Shown here piece after piece: positions 28,470-36,895 of a DNA stretch of 64,000 nucleotides (positions are counted from its first letter, which is position 1; the number at the start of each line of letters is the position of its first letter). The stretch covers positions 930,001 through 994,000 of the forward strand of contig NZ_JACCCO010000001.1 in assembly GCF_013409935.1 (NCBI RefSeq). Direction: 5' to 3'. The translations under genes were made by a program, and so were the position numbers. A model generated the notes under the pieces. That model saw only the letters and a program-made list of their open reading frames with translations. It was not told where the DNA came from and did no database searches. The stretch is from Streptosporangium sandarakinum (GTDB lineage Bacteria > Actinomycetota > Actinomycetes > Streptosporangiales > Streptosporangiaceae).

Positions 28470-29864
28470 ATGATCTACCTGACCGCCGTCGAGATGGCCC
28501 GGCTGCTGCGCGCCCGCGAGATCAGCGCGGTGGAGCTGCTGGAGGCCCACCTGCGCCGGATCGAGGAGGTCGGCCCGCGCGTCAACGCGATCGTCACGCT
28601 GGTGGCCGAACGCGCCCTGCGGGAGGCCGGGGAGGCCGACCGCGACCTGGCGCGCGGCCACTGGCGCGGGCCGCTGCACGGCCTGCCCGTCGCGCACAAG
28701 GACCTCGCCGACACCGCCGGGATCCGCACCACGTACGGCTCGCCGCTGTTCGCCGGCCACGTCCCCGCCGCCGACGCGCCCATCGTGCGCCGGATGCGCG
28801 CGGCCGGGGCGATCACGGTCGGCAAGACCAACACGCCGGAGTTCGGCACCGGCTCGCACACCGTGAACGCGCTGTTCGGCGCCACCCGCAACCCGTACGA
28901 CCTGTCGAGGTCGGCGGGCGGCAGCAGCGGCGGCGCGGCGGCGGCCCTGGCGAGCGGGATGGTCGCCCTGGCCGACGGCTCCGACATGGGCGGCTCGCTG
29001 CGCAACCCGGCCTCGTTCTGCAACGTGGTGGGGCTGCGGCCCACGCCGGGGCGGGTGCCGTCCACCTCGGACGCCGCGGCGTGGTTCACCCTCGGCGTGC
29101 CCGGACCGATGGCCCGCACCGTGGACGACCTCGCGCTGATGATGAGCGCGGTGGCCGGGTTCGACCCCGCCTCCCCGCTGTCGATCGCCGAGAGCGGCGC
29201 GGTCTTCGCGGGCCCCTGGGGCGAGGAGGACCTGTCCGGCGTGCGGATCGCCTGGAGCCCCGACCTGGGCGGTCTGCCGGTGGACCCGGAGATCGCGAAG
29301 GTCACCGCGGAGGCGCCGCGGGTGCTGGAGGGCCTGGGCGCCCGGGTGGAGCAGGTGGACCTGGACCTCTCCGACGCGGAGGACGCCTTCCGGATCTACC
29401 GGGCCTGGTACTACGCGCTGTCCTACGGCGACCTGCCGCCCGGCGGCCTCGGGGAGAACGTCCGCTGGAACGTCGAGCGGGGCCGCGAGGTGACCGGCGC
29501 CGACCTGGCCAGGGCCGAGCGGCTGCGCAGCGGCCTGTACCGGCGGATGAACGACTTCTTCGAGACCTACGACCTCCTGGTCGCGCCGGTCAGCCAGGTG
29601 CCGCCGTTCCCGGTGGAGCAGCCGTACGTCTCGGAGGTCGCCGGGCAGGTGATGCCCGACTACCTGGCGTGGATGCGCTCGGCCTACTGGATCAGCGTGC
29701 TGCACGCCCCGGCCGCGTCGGTGCCGTGCGGCTTCACCTCCGGCGGGCTGCCGGTGGGCGTGCAGTTCGTCGGACGGCCCTTCGCCGACCTGCGGGTGCT
29801 GCGGCTGGCCCGCGCCTTCGAACAGGCCACCGGCCACGGCCTGCGCCGCCCGCCCTGCCGCTGA
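28470..29864 (+). CDS. Amidase-signature-family amidase
   Basis: 464 aa. The Ser-cisSer-Lys triad is visible: Lys in VAHKDLADTAG, cis-Ser in SAGGSSGGAAAALASG, and the nucleophile Ser in DGSDMGGSLRNPASF. Residues 60-190 carry the amidase core; the rest matches in length. GGGGAGA lies six bases before the ATG. The substrate is unknown; it is not clustered with gatB/gatC, so it is unlikely to be GatA. Confidence 0.93.
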   Translation: MIYLTAVEMARLLRAREISAVELLEAHLRRIEEVGPRVNAIVTLVAERALREAGEADRDLARGHWRGPLHGLPVAHKDLADTAGIRTTYGSPLFAGHVPAADAPIVRRMRAAGAITVGKTNTPEFGTGSHTVNALFGATRNPYDLSRSAGGSSGGAAAALASGMVALADGSDMGGSLRNPASFCNVVGLRPTPGRVPSTSDAAAWFTLGVPGPMARTVDDLALMMSAVAGFDPASPLSIAESGAVFAGPWGEEDLSGVRIAWSPDLGGLPVDPEIAKVTAEAPRVLEGLGARVEQVDLDLSDAEDAFRIYRAWYYALSYGDLPPGGLGENVRWNVERGREVTGADLARAERLRSGLYRRMNDFFETYDLLVAPVSQVPPFPVEQPYVSEVAGQVMPDYLAWMRSAYWISVLHAPAASVPCGFTSGGLPVGVQFVGRPFADLRVLRLARAFEQATGHGLRRPPCR

Positions 29865-29871
29865 CGCGGGG

Positions 29872-30438
29872 TCAGCGGTCCAGCGGGCCGTAGCCGGGTA
29901 GCGGGCCGTACGGTTCCTCGCCGCCGAAGGGGCGGCGCAGCGGCGAGTCGCGGTAGCCGGCGACGGCCTCCAGCGCGAAGAACAGGCCGGCGGCGAGCGT
30001 CGGCCAGATGTAGAGCACGCCGTGGGCGGTGAGGTTCAGCGGCCCCGGCACCAGCTGCACCCCCGCCGGCCCGGAGCCGGCGACGTCCGCCGCGCCGAGG
30101 TTCAGCGCCCGGCCGGCCGCCAGCGCCAGGTGGGAGCCGAGCAGGCCGCCCGCGGCCAGGCCGAGCACCACCGCGACCGGGCGGCGCCGGCGCGACAGCG
30201 CGTATCCGGCGACGCCGCAGGCCAGGCCCAGGACGCCGGTGACGACGGCGAACCAGCCGTCGGCCGCGATGAGGGCCTGGGTGGTCGGGTCGGCCAGGAC
30301 CCTGCCCTGTCCGGTCACCGCGTACGGCGGGCGGGGGGCCAGCAGCGACCACACCGCACCGGCCGCCGCGCCCAGCGCCGCAAGCGCCAGCACGGTGACG
30401 GCGAAGTCACGCACGTGTCGCAATGTGGTTCCCCTCAC
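29872..30438 (-). CDS. Four-pass membrane protein of unknown function
   Basis: 188 aa with hydrophobic segments at about residues 13-33, 58-80, 87-107 and 140-160; the gap after the first holds RPPYAVTGQGRVLADPTTQALIAADG. Pro/Gly/Tyr-rich tail. Resembles DUF2567-type membrane proteins in layout, but I am not certain. It converges with the amidase gene, 7 bases apart. Confidence 0.75.
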   Translation of the reverse strand: MRGTTLRHVRDFAVTVLALAALGAAAGAVWSLLAPRPPYAVTGQGRVLADPTTQALIAADGWFAVVTGVLGLACGVAGYALSRRRRPVAVVLGLAAGGLLGSHLALAAGRALNLGAADVAGSGPAGVQLVPGPLNLTAHGVLYIWPTLAAGLFFALEAVAGYRDSPLRRPFGGEEPYGPLPGYGPLDR

Positions 30439-30521
30439 CCTCTGTACTGATGCGCCCGATGTTACCCATGACCCGCCCGGTGCTCCCGGTGAGCGGGGGC
30501 GAATCCCGTTACGCTGTCCGG

Positions 30522-31838
30522 GTGAGCGAAGAGGTATGGCTGATCGAACCCTCCGGACCGCTACGGGGCGACGTCGAGGTCCGCGGGTCGAAGAACGGCG
30601 TGTCCAAGCACATGGTCGCCGCGATGCTCGGCATCGGGGAGAGCACGATCCACAACGCCCCCGAGGTGGGCGAGGTGGAGATCACCGCGAGGATGCTGCG
30701 GGCGCTGGGCATCGACGTGGAGATCACCTCCCGGGCGATCACCATCGCCCAGGGGGAGCAGATCAACCCGCACGTCCCGGCGGCGTTCACCGGTCTGAAC
30801 CGGATCCCCATCCTGATGCTGGGCCCCCTGCTGCACCTGGCGGGTGAGGCGTTCGTGCCGCTGGTCGGCGGCGACCCGATCGGGCGGCGGCCCGTCGACT
30901 ACCACGTCGAGGCGCTGCGCGCGATGGGCGCCGAGGTGGAGGTGAGCGACACCGGGGTCTACGCCAAGGCCAAGCGGCTGCGCGGCACCCGGCTGGAGCT
31001 CCCGTACCCGAGCGTGGGCGCGACGGAGACGATCCTGATGTCAGCGGTGCTGGCCGAGGGCAAGACCGTCCTCAAGGGCGCGGCCATGGAGCCCGAGGTC
31101 GTCGAGCTCGCCCTGTTCCTGCAGCGCATGGGCGCGCGCATCGAGCTCAGCCCGGACCGGCGCATCGTGATCGAGGGCGTGGAGCGGCTGCGCGGCGCGT
31201 CCACCTGGCTGAACGGCGACCGGATCGAGGCGTTCTCCTACCTCGCGGCCGGGCTCATCACCGGCGGCGAGGTGCGGGTGCACGGCTGCCCCCAGGACCG
31301 CCTGGTCACCGCGATCACCACCCTGGCGCGGATGGGCGCCGAGCTGGACATCACCGACGACTACGTGTCGGCCTCGGCCCCGGACGGCCTGCGGGCGGCG
31401 GCGGTGCAGACCGACACCCACCCGGGGTTCATGACCGACTGGCAGACGCCGCTGATGGTGCTGTTCACCCAGGCCCAGGGCATGTCCGTGCTGCACGAGA
31501 CGGTGTTCGAGAACCGCCTGGTCTACGTGCCGGCGCTGCAGAAGATGGGCTGCGAGATCGAGGTCTTCGACGTGTGCCTGGGCGGTCCCGCGTGCCGCTA
31601 CCACGACACCAACGCCAAGCACTCGGCGGTCGTGCGCGGCGTGTCGAAGCTGCGCGGCGCCGACGTGACGCTGCCCGACATCCGGGCGGGCTTCTCGGCG
31701 GTGCTGGCGGGCGCGGCGGCGGAGGGCACCTCCACGCTGCGCGGGGTGCACCACATCGAGCGGGGATACCACCGCCCGTTCGAGCAGTTCGCCTCCCTCG
31801 GGCTGAAGATCAGCAGGGAGAACGCCCCCGAACGTTGA
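30522..31838 (+). CDS. MurA-like enolpyruvyl transferase with Asp at the Cys site
   Basis: 438 aa, EPSP-synthase/MurA fold. The conserved Lys-Asn is present (RGSKNGVSKH), as are TDWQTP and a C-terminal RGYHRPFEQFASLG. The catalytic-loop motif reads GGDPIGRRPVDYH: Asp118 stands where most MurA proteins have the Cys that adds to PEP, as in mycobacterial MurA. Such enzymes are typically fosfomycin-resistant. The GTG start has no clear ribosome-binding site and TACGCT lies 7 bases before it, suggesting a leaderless mRNA. Its last codon and stop (CGT-TGA) are partly supplied by the IS element; before insertion they were CGG-TAA. Housekeeping MurA versus paralogue cannot be decided here. Confidence 0.85.
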   Translation: MSEEVWLIEPSGPLRGDVEVRGSKNGVSKHMVAAMLGIGESTIHNAPEVGEVEITARMLRALGIDVEITSRAITIAQGEQINPHVPAAFTGLNRIPILMLGPLLHLAGEAFVPLVGGDPIGRRPVDYHVEALRAMGAEVEVSDTGVYAKAKRLRGTRLELPYPSVGATETILMSAVLAEGKTVLKGAAMEPEVVELALFLQRMGARIELSPDRRIVIEGVERLRGASTWLNGDRIEAFSYLAAGLITGGEVRVHGCPQDRLVTAITTLARMGAELDITDDYVSASAPDGLRAAAVQTDTHPGFMTDWQTPLMVLFTQAQGMSVLHETVFENRLVYVPALQKMGCEIEVFDVCLGGPACRYHDTNAKHSAVVRGVSKLRGADVTLPDIRAGFSAVLAGAAAEGTSTLRGVHHIERGYHRPFEQFASLGLKISRENAPER

Positions 31839-31844
31839 CTTCCT

Positions 31845-31864
31845 CCCGGCCCTAAAGGACCGGG
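31845..31864 (-). repeat. Right-end hairpin and 3' end of the predicted TnpB guide RNA
   Basis: On the minus strand CCCGGTCC-TTTA-GGGCCGGG forms an 8-bp stem with one G-U pair, 6 bases before the GTCAA end of the element. In TnpB systems the guide RNA scaffold covers the tnpB 3' end and this hairpin, and the guide is the flanking DNA. Here the guide would be the complement of positions 31834 downward (CGTTCGGGGGCGTTCTCCCT), the 3' end of the MurA-like gene. Confidence 0.6.
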
Positions 31865-33084
31865 ATTCCCCGTGCCGCCGGCGCGGCATGCTGCCGCGCT
31901 CGTGGCCGAGGTGGTTGACGCTTCACAGACCGGGTAGCCCCGAGGTCTCCACGCCCTGACACGGCATGCCCTGCCGCCTTGATGTTCTTGGCCGCGTTCA
32001 CATCGGCGTGCTCGCGATGGCCGCAGGAGGTGCAGGCGAACCGCGCTTGGCTCTCGCGCGATGCCGCATCCACCGCCTTGCACGCTGAGCACGTCTGGGA
32101 CGTGTACGCCGCCGGGACCTTGATTATCTTCGTGCCCGTGTAGCGGGAGGCCGAGGTGACGGCGAGTTCGAGCCCGTACCAGCCCTTATCCAAGATCGCC
32201 CGATTGAGGCCAGACTTTTGGGCGCCCCCCGATGCGGGCTGCTCGACGGTGCCCTTCGCGGACATCGTCATGTTCCGCGTCCGCAGGTCTTCCAGCACGA
32301 CCGTGCCGTACCGGCTGGTGAGCGTCGCGGCGAGCTGTGCGTTGAAGTCCGCGCGGCGGGATCGGACCCGCCGCATGACCGTGCCGATCTTCGCGACCAC
32401 CGTCCCACGCCGGTTGGAGCCCTTGCGCGTGCGGGCGAGTTGCTGCTGCAAGCGGCGATACCGCTGCGCTTCACCGGAGGTGATGAACGGCCGGTCGTGG
32501 AAGTCGCCGTCGCTCGTGGTGGCGGCGACCACAACTCCCCGGTCGACACCCACCGCCGGGCCAGGGTGCGCCTCGGGGGTGGCCTGCCCGTCTTCGACGA
32601 GGAAGGAGACGAACCAGTGGCGGCCGTCACGGGAGACCGTGGCTGAGCGCAGAGTGCCGCCGAGCGGGCGTGACCAGCGCAACCGCACCCATCCGAACTT
32701 CGGTAGCTTCACCCGGCCCCAGCGGCGGCTGATCCGTTCCATGACGATCTGCTTGGCGTCGGGGAACCGGAACGACGGCTTCCACCGCCGCACCGAGCGC
32801 CAGCGGACCTTCCACGTCCCGTGGGCCTTCACGGCTTGCTCCAGGTCCTTGAGCGTCTGCTGGAGCACTTGCGAGGGGGCATCAGCGAGCCAGGGGAAAT
32901 CCCGTTTGGCCTCTGCCAGTTGCGCGCACTGGGTGGCGTGGCCGATGAACGCCCCGCGTCGCCGATACTCCCGGCGTTGCTCCAGGGCGGTGTTCCACAC
33001 CGACCGGCAGATCCCGCCGACCTGCTCAGCGAAAGCGGCCTGGACAGGGGTCAGGTCCAGGCGGTAGCGACGACCGGTCAGCAC
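31852..33084 (-). CDS. tnpB: TnpB RNA-guided nuclease of the IS605-family element
   Basis: 410 aa. RuvC residues are intact: Asp in AVGVDRGVVVAA, Glu in VVLEDLRTRN, and Asp in HADVNAAKNIKA. A zinc finger CSAC..CTSC lies between the last two. Helix-turn-helix-like N-terminal region (QAAFAEQVGGICRSVWNTAL). The basic C-terminal tail overlaps the scaffold-RNA region. It should cut DNA matching the flanking guide next to the target tetramer, promoting retention of the element. Start GTG 33084 with AGGAAGGGGG upstream. Confidence 0.93.
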   Translation of the reverse strand: MLTGRRYRLDLTPVQAAFAEQVGGICRSVWNTALEQRREYRRRGAFIGHATQCAQLAEAKRDFPWLADAPSQVLQQTLKDLEQAVKAHGTWKVRWRSVRRWKPSFRFPDAKQIVMERISRRWGRVKLPKFGWVRLRWSRPLGGTLRSATVSRDGRHWFVSFLVEDGQATPEAHPGPAVGVDRGVVVAATTSDGDFHDRPFITSGEAQRYRRLQQQLARTRKGSNRRGTVVAKIGTVMRRVRSRRADFNAQLAATLTSRYGTVVLEDLRTRNMTMSAKGTVEQPASGGAQKSGLNRAILDKGWYGLELAVTSASRYTGTKIIKVPAAYTSQTCSACKAVDAASRESQARFACTSCGHREHADVNAAKNIKAAGHAVSGRGDLGATRSVKRQPPRPRARQHAAPAARGIPVL

Positions 33085-33138
33085 GTGCCGCCCCCTTCCT
33101 GATCAACCCCCTGAATCGAACACATTATCGTATGGTCT

Positions 33139-33555
33139 ATGACCAACGCAGCCGAATACCGTCGCGGGCGACACGTTGTTTCCGCACTCCACGCCCATCT
33201 GGCCTTTGTCACCAAATACCGGCGGAACGTGTTCGACGACGCGATGCTCCGCCGCTGCGAAGACATCATGGTCGAGGCGTGCCACAGCTTCGCAGCCGAA
33301 CTGCGCGAGTTCAACGGCGAAGACGACCATGTGCACCTCCTCGTGCACTACCCGCCCAAGGTCTCCATCAGCAAACTGGTCAACTCCCTCAAAGGCGCCT
33401 CCTCGCACTACCTGCGAAAAGAGTTCACTGGGCGGGTCAACCGGGCCATCATGCACGGCCACTTCTGGTCGCCGTCCTACCTCGCCGCGTCCTGCGGCGG
33501 CGCACCATTGACCATCATCAAGGCCTACATCGAACAGCAGCGCCGACCGGCCTGA
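33139..33555 (+). CDS. tnpA: TnpA, Y1 HUH transposase of the IS605-family element
   Basis: 138 aa, normal for IS200-type TnpA. The HUH motif is DHVHLLVH and the catalytic Tyr is in IIKAYIEQQ; both are intact, so the element should be able to move by single-strand excision and insertion. It is divergent from tnpB with a 54-base gap. ATG 33139 follows TTATCGTATGG, a likely -10 region. Confidence 0.95.
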   Translation: MTNAAEYRRGRHVVSALHAHLAFVTKYRRNVFDDAMLRRCEDIMVEACHSFAAELREFNGEDDHVHLLVHYPPKVSISKLVNSLKGASSHYLRKEFTGRVNRAIMHGHFWSPSYLAASCGGAPLTIIKAYIEQQRRPA

Positions 33556-33630
33556 GGTCACCAATCCGCGCTTCGCGCTCCGCTCTGTCCCGGCTCCGCC
33601 GGGCCATCCCCTGCCGGGGGCCGGATTCAT

Positions 33631-33650
33631 CCCCGGCCTGAAGGTCGAGA
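33631..33650. repeat. Left-end subterminal hairpin of the IS element
   Basis: CCCCGGCC-TGAA-GGTCGAGA on the plus strand; an imperfect stem of about 7 pairs located 17 bases inside the element end at 33667. It mirrors the right-end hairpin and is the expected TnpA recognition structure. Confidence 0.6.
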
Positions 33651-33723
33651 CTTTCTCCGGATTCCCGGTAAATTCTTCCGGCCGGACGTTTGGCTTTGAT
33701 CAACCGGACGCACGTTACTATGC

Positions 33724-36018
33724 GTGACATCGCCACCACCGGAGGTGAGACGAAGCCTCATCGCCTGCCTGCGGGGCCTGCTCATCTGCGGTGTGCTCGG
33801 CGGGCTGCTGTCCGCCGTCGCGGTGCTGCCGCTGGCGGGCGGCGCCGGTCTGGCCAGCAACGAGGTGGCCGCCACGCTGCTCGACCTGCCGCCCAGCCCG
33901 CACGAGGAGCCGCTCCCCCAGCGGACGGTCCTGCTGGACCGCAACGGCCGCAAGTTCGCGCAGTTCTACACGGAGAACCGCACGATCGTGCCGCTGGAGC
34001 GGGTCGCGCCGGTCATGCGGCAGGCGATCGTGGCGATCGAGGACTCGCGCTTCTACGAGCACGCGGGCCTGGACGTCAAGGGGACGCTGCGGGCGCTGAT
34101 CGCCAACACCCAGGCCGGCGGGGTACGGCAGGGCGGCTCCTCGCTCACCCAGCAGCTCGTCAAGAACATCCTGGTGGAGAACGCCGAGACCGACGCCGAG
34201 CGCGACCAGGCCAGGGCGCCGAACCTCAAACGGAAGATCATCGAGCTGCGGTACGCGCTGGCGATGGAGAAGAAGTACAGCAAGGCCGAGATCCTGGAGC
34301 GCTACCTCAACATCGCCTACTTCGGCGCGGGGGCGTTCGGGGTGGAGGCGGCGGCCCAGCGGTTCTTCTCCATCCCGGCCTCGAAGCTGAACCTGCGGCA
34401 GGCCGCGACGCTGGCCGGGGCGGTGCGCACGCCGTACGCCACCGACCCGTCGCTGGGCAGGCAGCGGCGGACGCGGCTGCGTGAGCGCCGGAACATCGTG
34501 CTGGACCGGATGGCCCAGCTCGGCATGGTCCCCTGGGCGCAGGCCGAGGAGGCCAAGCGGTCCCCGCTGCGGATCCGGCTGAAGTCCGAGCCCGGCGGGT
34601 GCGCGGGCAGCGACTACCCGTACTTCTGCCTGTACGTGCACCGGGAGCTGCTGAACAACCCCGTCTTCGGCGCCGGCCGCGCCGAGCGGGAACGCCGCCT
34701 GGCCAGGGGCGGCATCGTGCTGCGCACCACGCTGGACCCGGTCGCCCAGCGGGCCGCGCAGCGGGCGATCTCCGCGCGGGTCGGGACCAGGGACACCGAG
34801 GTCGCGGCCGAGGCCATGGTGGAGCCGGGGACGGGGCGGATCCGGGCGATGGCGGCCAGCAAGAAGTACGGCCGCAACTCCGGCAACGCAAACGACGGGC
34901 CCCGCACCACCTACAACCTGCCGGCCGACGTGGCGCACGGCGGCGGCATGGGCTTCCAGGCCGGGTCGACCTTCAAGGCGTTCACCCTGGCCACCGCGCT
35001 GAAGCAGGGCTGGCGGTTCGACGACGGCTTCGACACCCCGGGGAGCTTCACCCCCGACCACGGTTTCGTCGACTGCCGGGGCCGCAAGGTCAACGACCCC
35101 GGCGCCGAGATCCTCAACGCCAGCGGGGAGGGGACCGGCGGGCCGTACAGCATCTCCACCGGCACGTGGAAGTCGGTGAACATCTTCTACATGATGCTGG
35201 AGCAGCGGGTCGGGCTGTGCAACGTGGTCACGACGGCCAAGTCGCTCGGCGTCGCCCGCGCGGACGGCAAACCCCTGCGCGAGGTGCCGACCTTCACCCT
35301 CGGGGTGAACGAGATGGACCCGGTGACGGTCGCGGCGGCGTTCGCCGCGTTCGCCGCCCGGGGCCGGTACTGCCATCCGATGGCGATCACCGAGATCGCC
35401 GAGCAGGGGGGCCGGCGCATCGAGGTGCCGCCGAGCTGCGGCCGGGCCATCGAGCCCTACCTGGCCGACGCGGTCAACCACGTGCTGTCGGGGGTGTTCA
35501 CCAAGGGCACCATGACGGGGCAGGGCATCGGCCGGGACGCGGCGGGCAAGACCGGCACCAACAACGGCTACACCTCGGCGTGGTTCGCCGGCTACACCCC
35601 CGACCTGGCCGCGGCGGTCAGTCTGGGCGACATCCGCGGCTCCTACCGCTACCCGCTGCGCGACGTGACGATCGGCGGCGAGTACTACGGCCAGGTCCAG
35701 GGCGCCTCCCTGCCGGGCCCCATCTGGGTGGCCTCCATGGAGGCCGCGCTGCGCGGCGTCCCCGAGCGGCACTTCCACGCCCCCGACATGCGGCGCTTCG
35801 GCGGCGGGCACACCCCGGGCCTGGAGAAGGCCGAGGAGGCCGAGAAGAAGCGGCGGGAGGAGGCCGGCCGGGACGGCGGGCGGCGCGACGGCGGGCGGGA
35901 GCCCATCGGCCGCCGGGAGGGCCGGTGGTGGCGCGGCCACCGGGACCCGTTCTCGGCCGAGCGCGCCTACCGGGTCTGGCGGGAGGAGTGGCGCCGCTGG
36001 CGGCGCGACCACGGCTGA
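33724..36018 (+). CDS. Class A penicillin-binding protein
   Basis: 764 aa. Short cytoplasmic N-terminus, one membrane anchor (LLICGVLGGLLSAVAVLPLA), a GT51 glycosyltransferase domain (EDSRFYEHAGLD with catalytic Glu; QGGSSLTQQLVKN), and a transpeptidase domain with GSTFKAF (Ser nucleophile about residue 415), SVN near 484 and KTGTNNG near 608. The last ~65 residues are highly basic and low-complexity with no PASTA domain. The start is uncertain: GTG 33724 lies right behind TACTAT (a probable -10 box at 33716-33721), so GTG 33745 is possible. The IS element sits 56 bases upstream. Confidence 0.94.
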   Translation: MTSPPPEVRRSLIACLRGLLICGVLGGLLSAVAVLPLAGGAGLASNEVAATLLDLPPSPHEEPLPQRTVLLDRNGRKFAQFYTENRTIVPLERVAPVMRQAIVAIEDSRFYEHAGLDVKGTLRALIANTQAGGVRQGGSSLTQQLVKNILVENAETDAERDQARAPNLKRKIIELRYALAMEKKYSKAEILERYLNIAYFGAGAFGVEAAAQRFFSIPASKLNLRQAATLAGAVRTPYATDPSLGRQRRTRLRERRNIVLDRMAQLGMVPWAQAEEAKRSPLRIRLKSEPGGCAGSDYPYFCLYVHRELLNNPVFGAGRAERERRLARGGIVLRTTLDPVAQRAAQRAISARVGTRDTEVAAEAMVEPGTGRIRAMAASKKYGRNSGNANDGPRTTYNLPADVAHGGGMGFQAGSTFKAFTLATALKQGWRFDDGFDTPGSFTPDHGFVDCRGRKVNDPGAEILNASGEGTGGPYSISTGTWKSVNIFYMMLEQRVGLCNVVTTAKSLGVARADGKPLREVPTFTLGVNEMDPVTVAAAFAAFAARGRYCHPMAITEIAEQGGRRIEVPPSCGRAIEPYLADAVNHVLSGVFTKGTMTGQGIGRDAAGKTGTNNGYTSAWFAGYTPDLAAAVSLGDIRGSYRYPLRDVTIGGEYYGQVQGASLPGPIWVASMEAALRGVPERHFHAPDMRRFGGGHTPGLEKAEEAEKKRREEAGRDGGRRDGGREPIGRREGRWWRGHRDPFSAERAYRVWREEWRRWRRDHG

Positions 36019-36073
36019 CCCGCCACGCGCCCGCCCCCGCCGGTCCCCCTCCCCGCCCGGGGTCCGGGCGGGC

Positions 36074-36895
36074 TCACCCGGCGGGGGAAGGCGGGGCGGA
36101 ACCGTCCGGGGAGTCGTCCGGTGTCACGGGCCCGGCCGACGGAGCCGGCTCCGCGGACGCGACGGTCCCGTCCGGTGGGGCGGGCTGGTCCATGGACGTG
36201 AGCCCCTCGCCGATCCTCCGCAGCTCGCGCTCGACCGCCTCCGGGCCGCCGAGGTCCTCGGCGTAGGACGGGCTGAACATCACCTCGGCCCGCCGCGTGC
36301 CTCCCATGTCGAGGAGGAGGGACGGGGTGCTCGGCCCCTCGTCCCCGCCGACCCACTGCGTCACCAGGTACGCGGTACGGTCGCCGATGGTCACCTCCTC
36401 GCCCGTGCTCCGGTCGCGGTAGTCCCGCAGGCGCTCATCGAACTCCCCGGCCGCCCTCCCCTCGCGGATGAGGATCTGGACGCAGTAGGCGCCGTTCTCG
36501 TCGCCGTCGTAGTTCCAGGTGGTGGTGTACTCCTCCGCCCGGTCCTCCCACCAGTGGGTCCAGTGCAGCCGCGGGGACAGGTAGACGACCTTGACGTGGC
36601 CGAGGACCCGTTCGTTGAAGACGCGGGAGCCGCCGGCCTGACCGGTGGCGACGGTGGAGAGCTCACCGGCCACCGGCGCCGGCGCGGGGCCCCGGGTGAG
36701 GAACAGCTGGACCGGGACCACCGCCGCGACCACGGCCACCGCGGCGGCCAGCGCGCCGCGCCCGGCCCGTCCGGCCCGTCCGGCGTTCCCGCCGCGGCCG
36801 GAACGCATGACGCGCCGGGCCAGGTCCGGCGCGGCATGCAGCTCCCGCGTCTCCTCCGCCATGGCCCGGCGCAGGATCTCCTCAAGAGTGGGCAC
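36074..36895 (-). CDS. Membrane protein paired with a SigE-family sigma factor
   Basis: 273 aa: a short cytoplasmic N-terminus (TLEEILRRAMAEETRELHAAPDLARRVM), one membrane segment (ALAAAVAVVAAVVPVQLFLT) and an extracytoplasmic domain. It begins inside the sigma gene (14-base overlap), so the two are translated together. This layout fits an anti-sigma or sensor role, but no zinc-binding anti-sigma motif (HxxxCxxC) is visible. The C-terminus is Pro/Asp/Ser-rich. Confidence 0.8.
   Translation of the reverse strand: MPTLEEILRRAMAEETRELHAAPDLARRVMRSGRGGNAGRAGRAGRGALAAAVAVVAAVVPVQLFLTRGPAPAPVAGELSTVATGQAGGSRVFNERVLGHVKVVYLSPRLHWTHWWEDRAEEYTTTWNYDGDENGAYCVQILIREGRAAGEFDERLRDYRDRSTGEEVTIGDRTAYLVTQWVGGDEGPSTPSLLLDMGGTRRAEVMFSPSYAEDLGGPEAVERELRRIGEGLTSMDQPAPPDGTVASAEPAPSAGPVTPDDSPDGSAPPSPAG

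Larger units (their letters stand above)
31835..33667. mobile_element. IS200/IS605-family insertion element, complete
   Basis: 1833 bases holding divergent tnpB (minus) and tnpA (plus). Boundaries come from three signs. The tnpB-side end reads TCAA on the minus strand (31838-31835), the right-end cleavage tetramer known from IS608. The other end is flanked by TTAC on the minus strand (33671-33668), the IS608-type target. Deleting the element joins GAACG to GTAAAT and recreates the MurA-like gene's CGG-TAA with an identical protein end. Subterminal imperfect hairpins lie at 31845-31864 (8-bp stem, TTTA-type loop) and 33631-33650. There is no target duplication or terminal inverted repeat, as expected for this family. 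Confidence 0.88.

Noticed and set aside
28470..29864. GatA (Glu-tRNA amidotransferase subunit)
   Set aside because: The amidase triad is shared by the whole family and no gatB or gatC lies near; general amidase is the safer call.
31835..33667. A target-site duplication or terminal inverted repeats for the IS element
   Set aside because: None are present, which fits the single-strand mechanism of the IS200/IS605 family.
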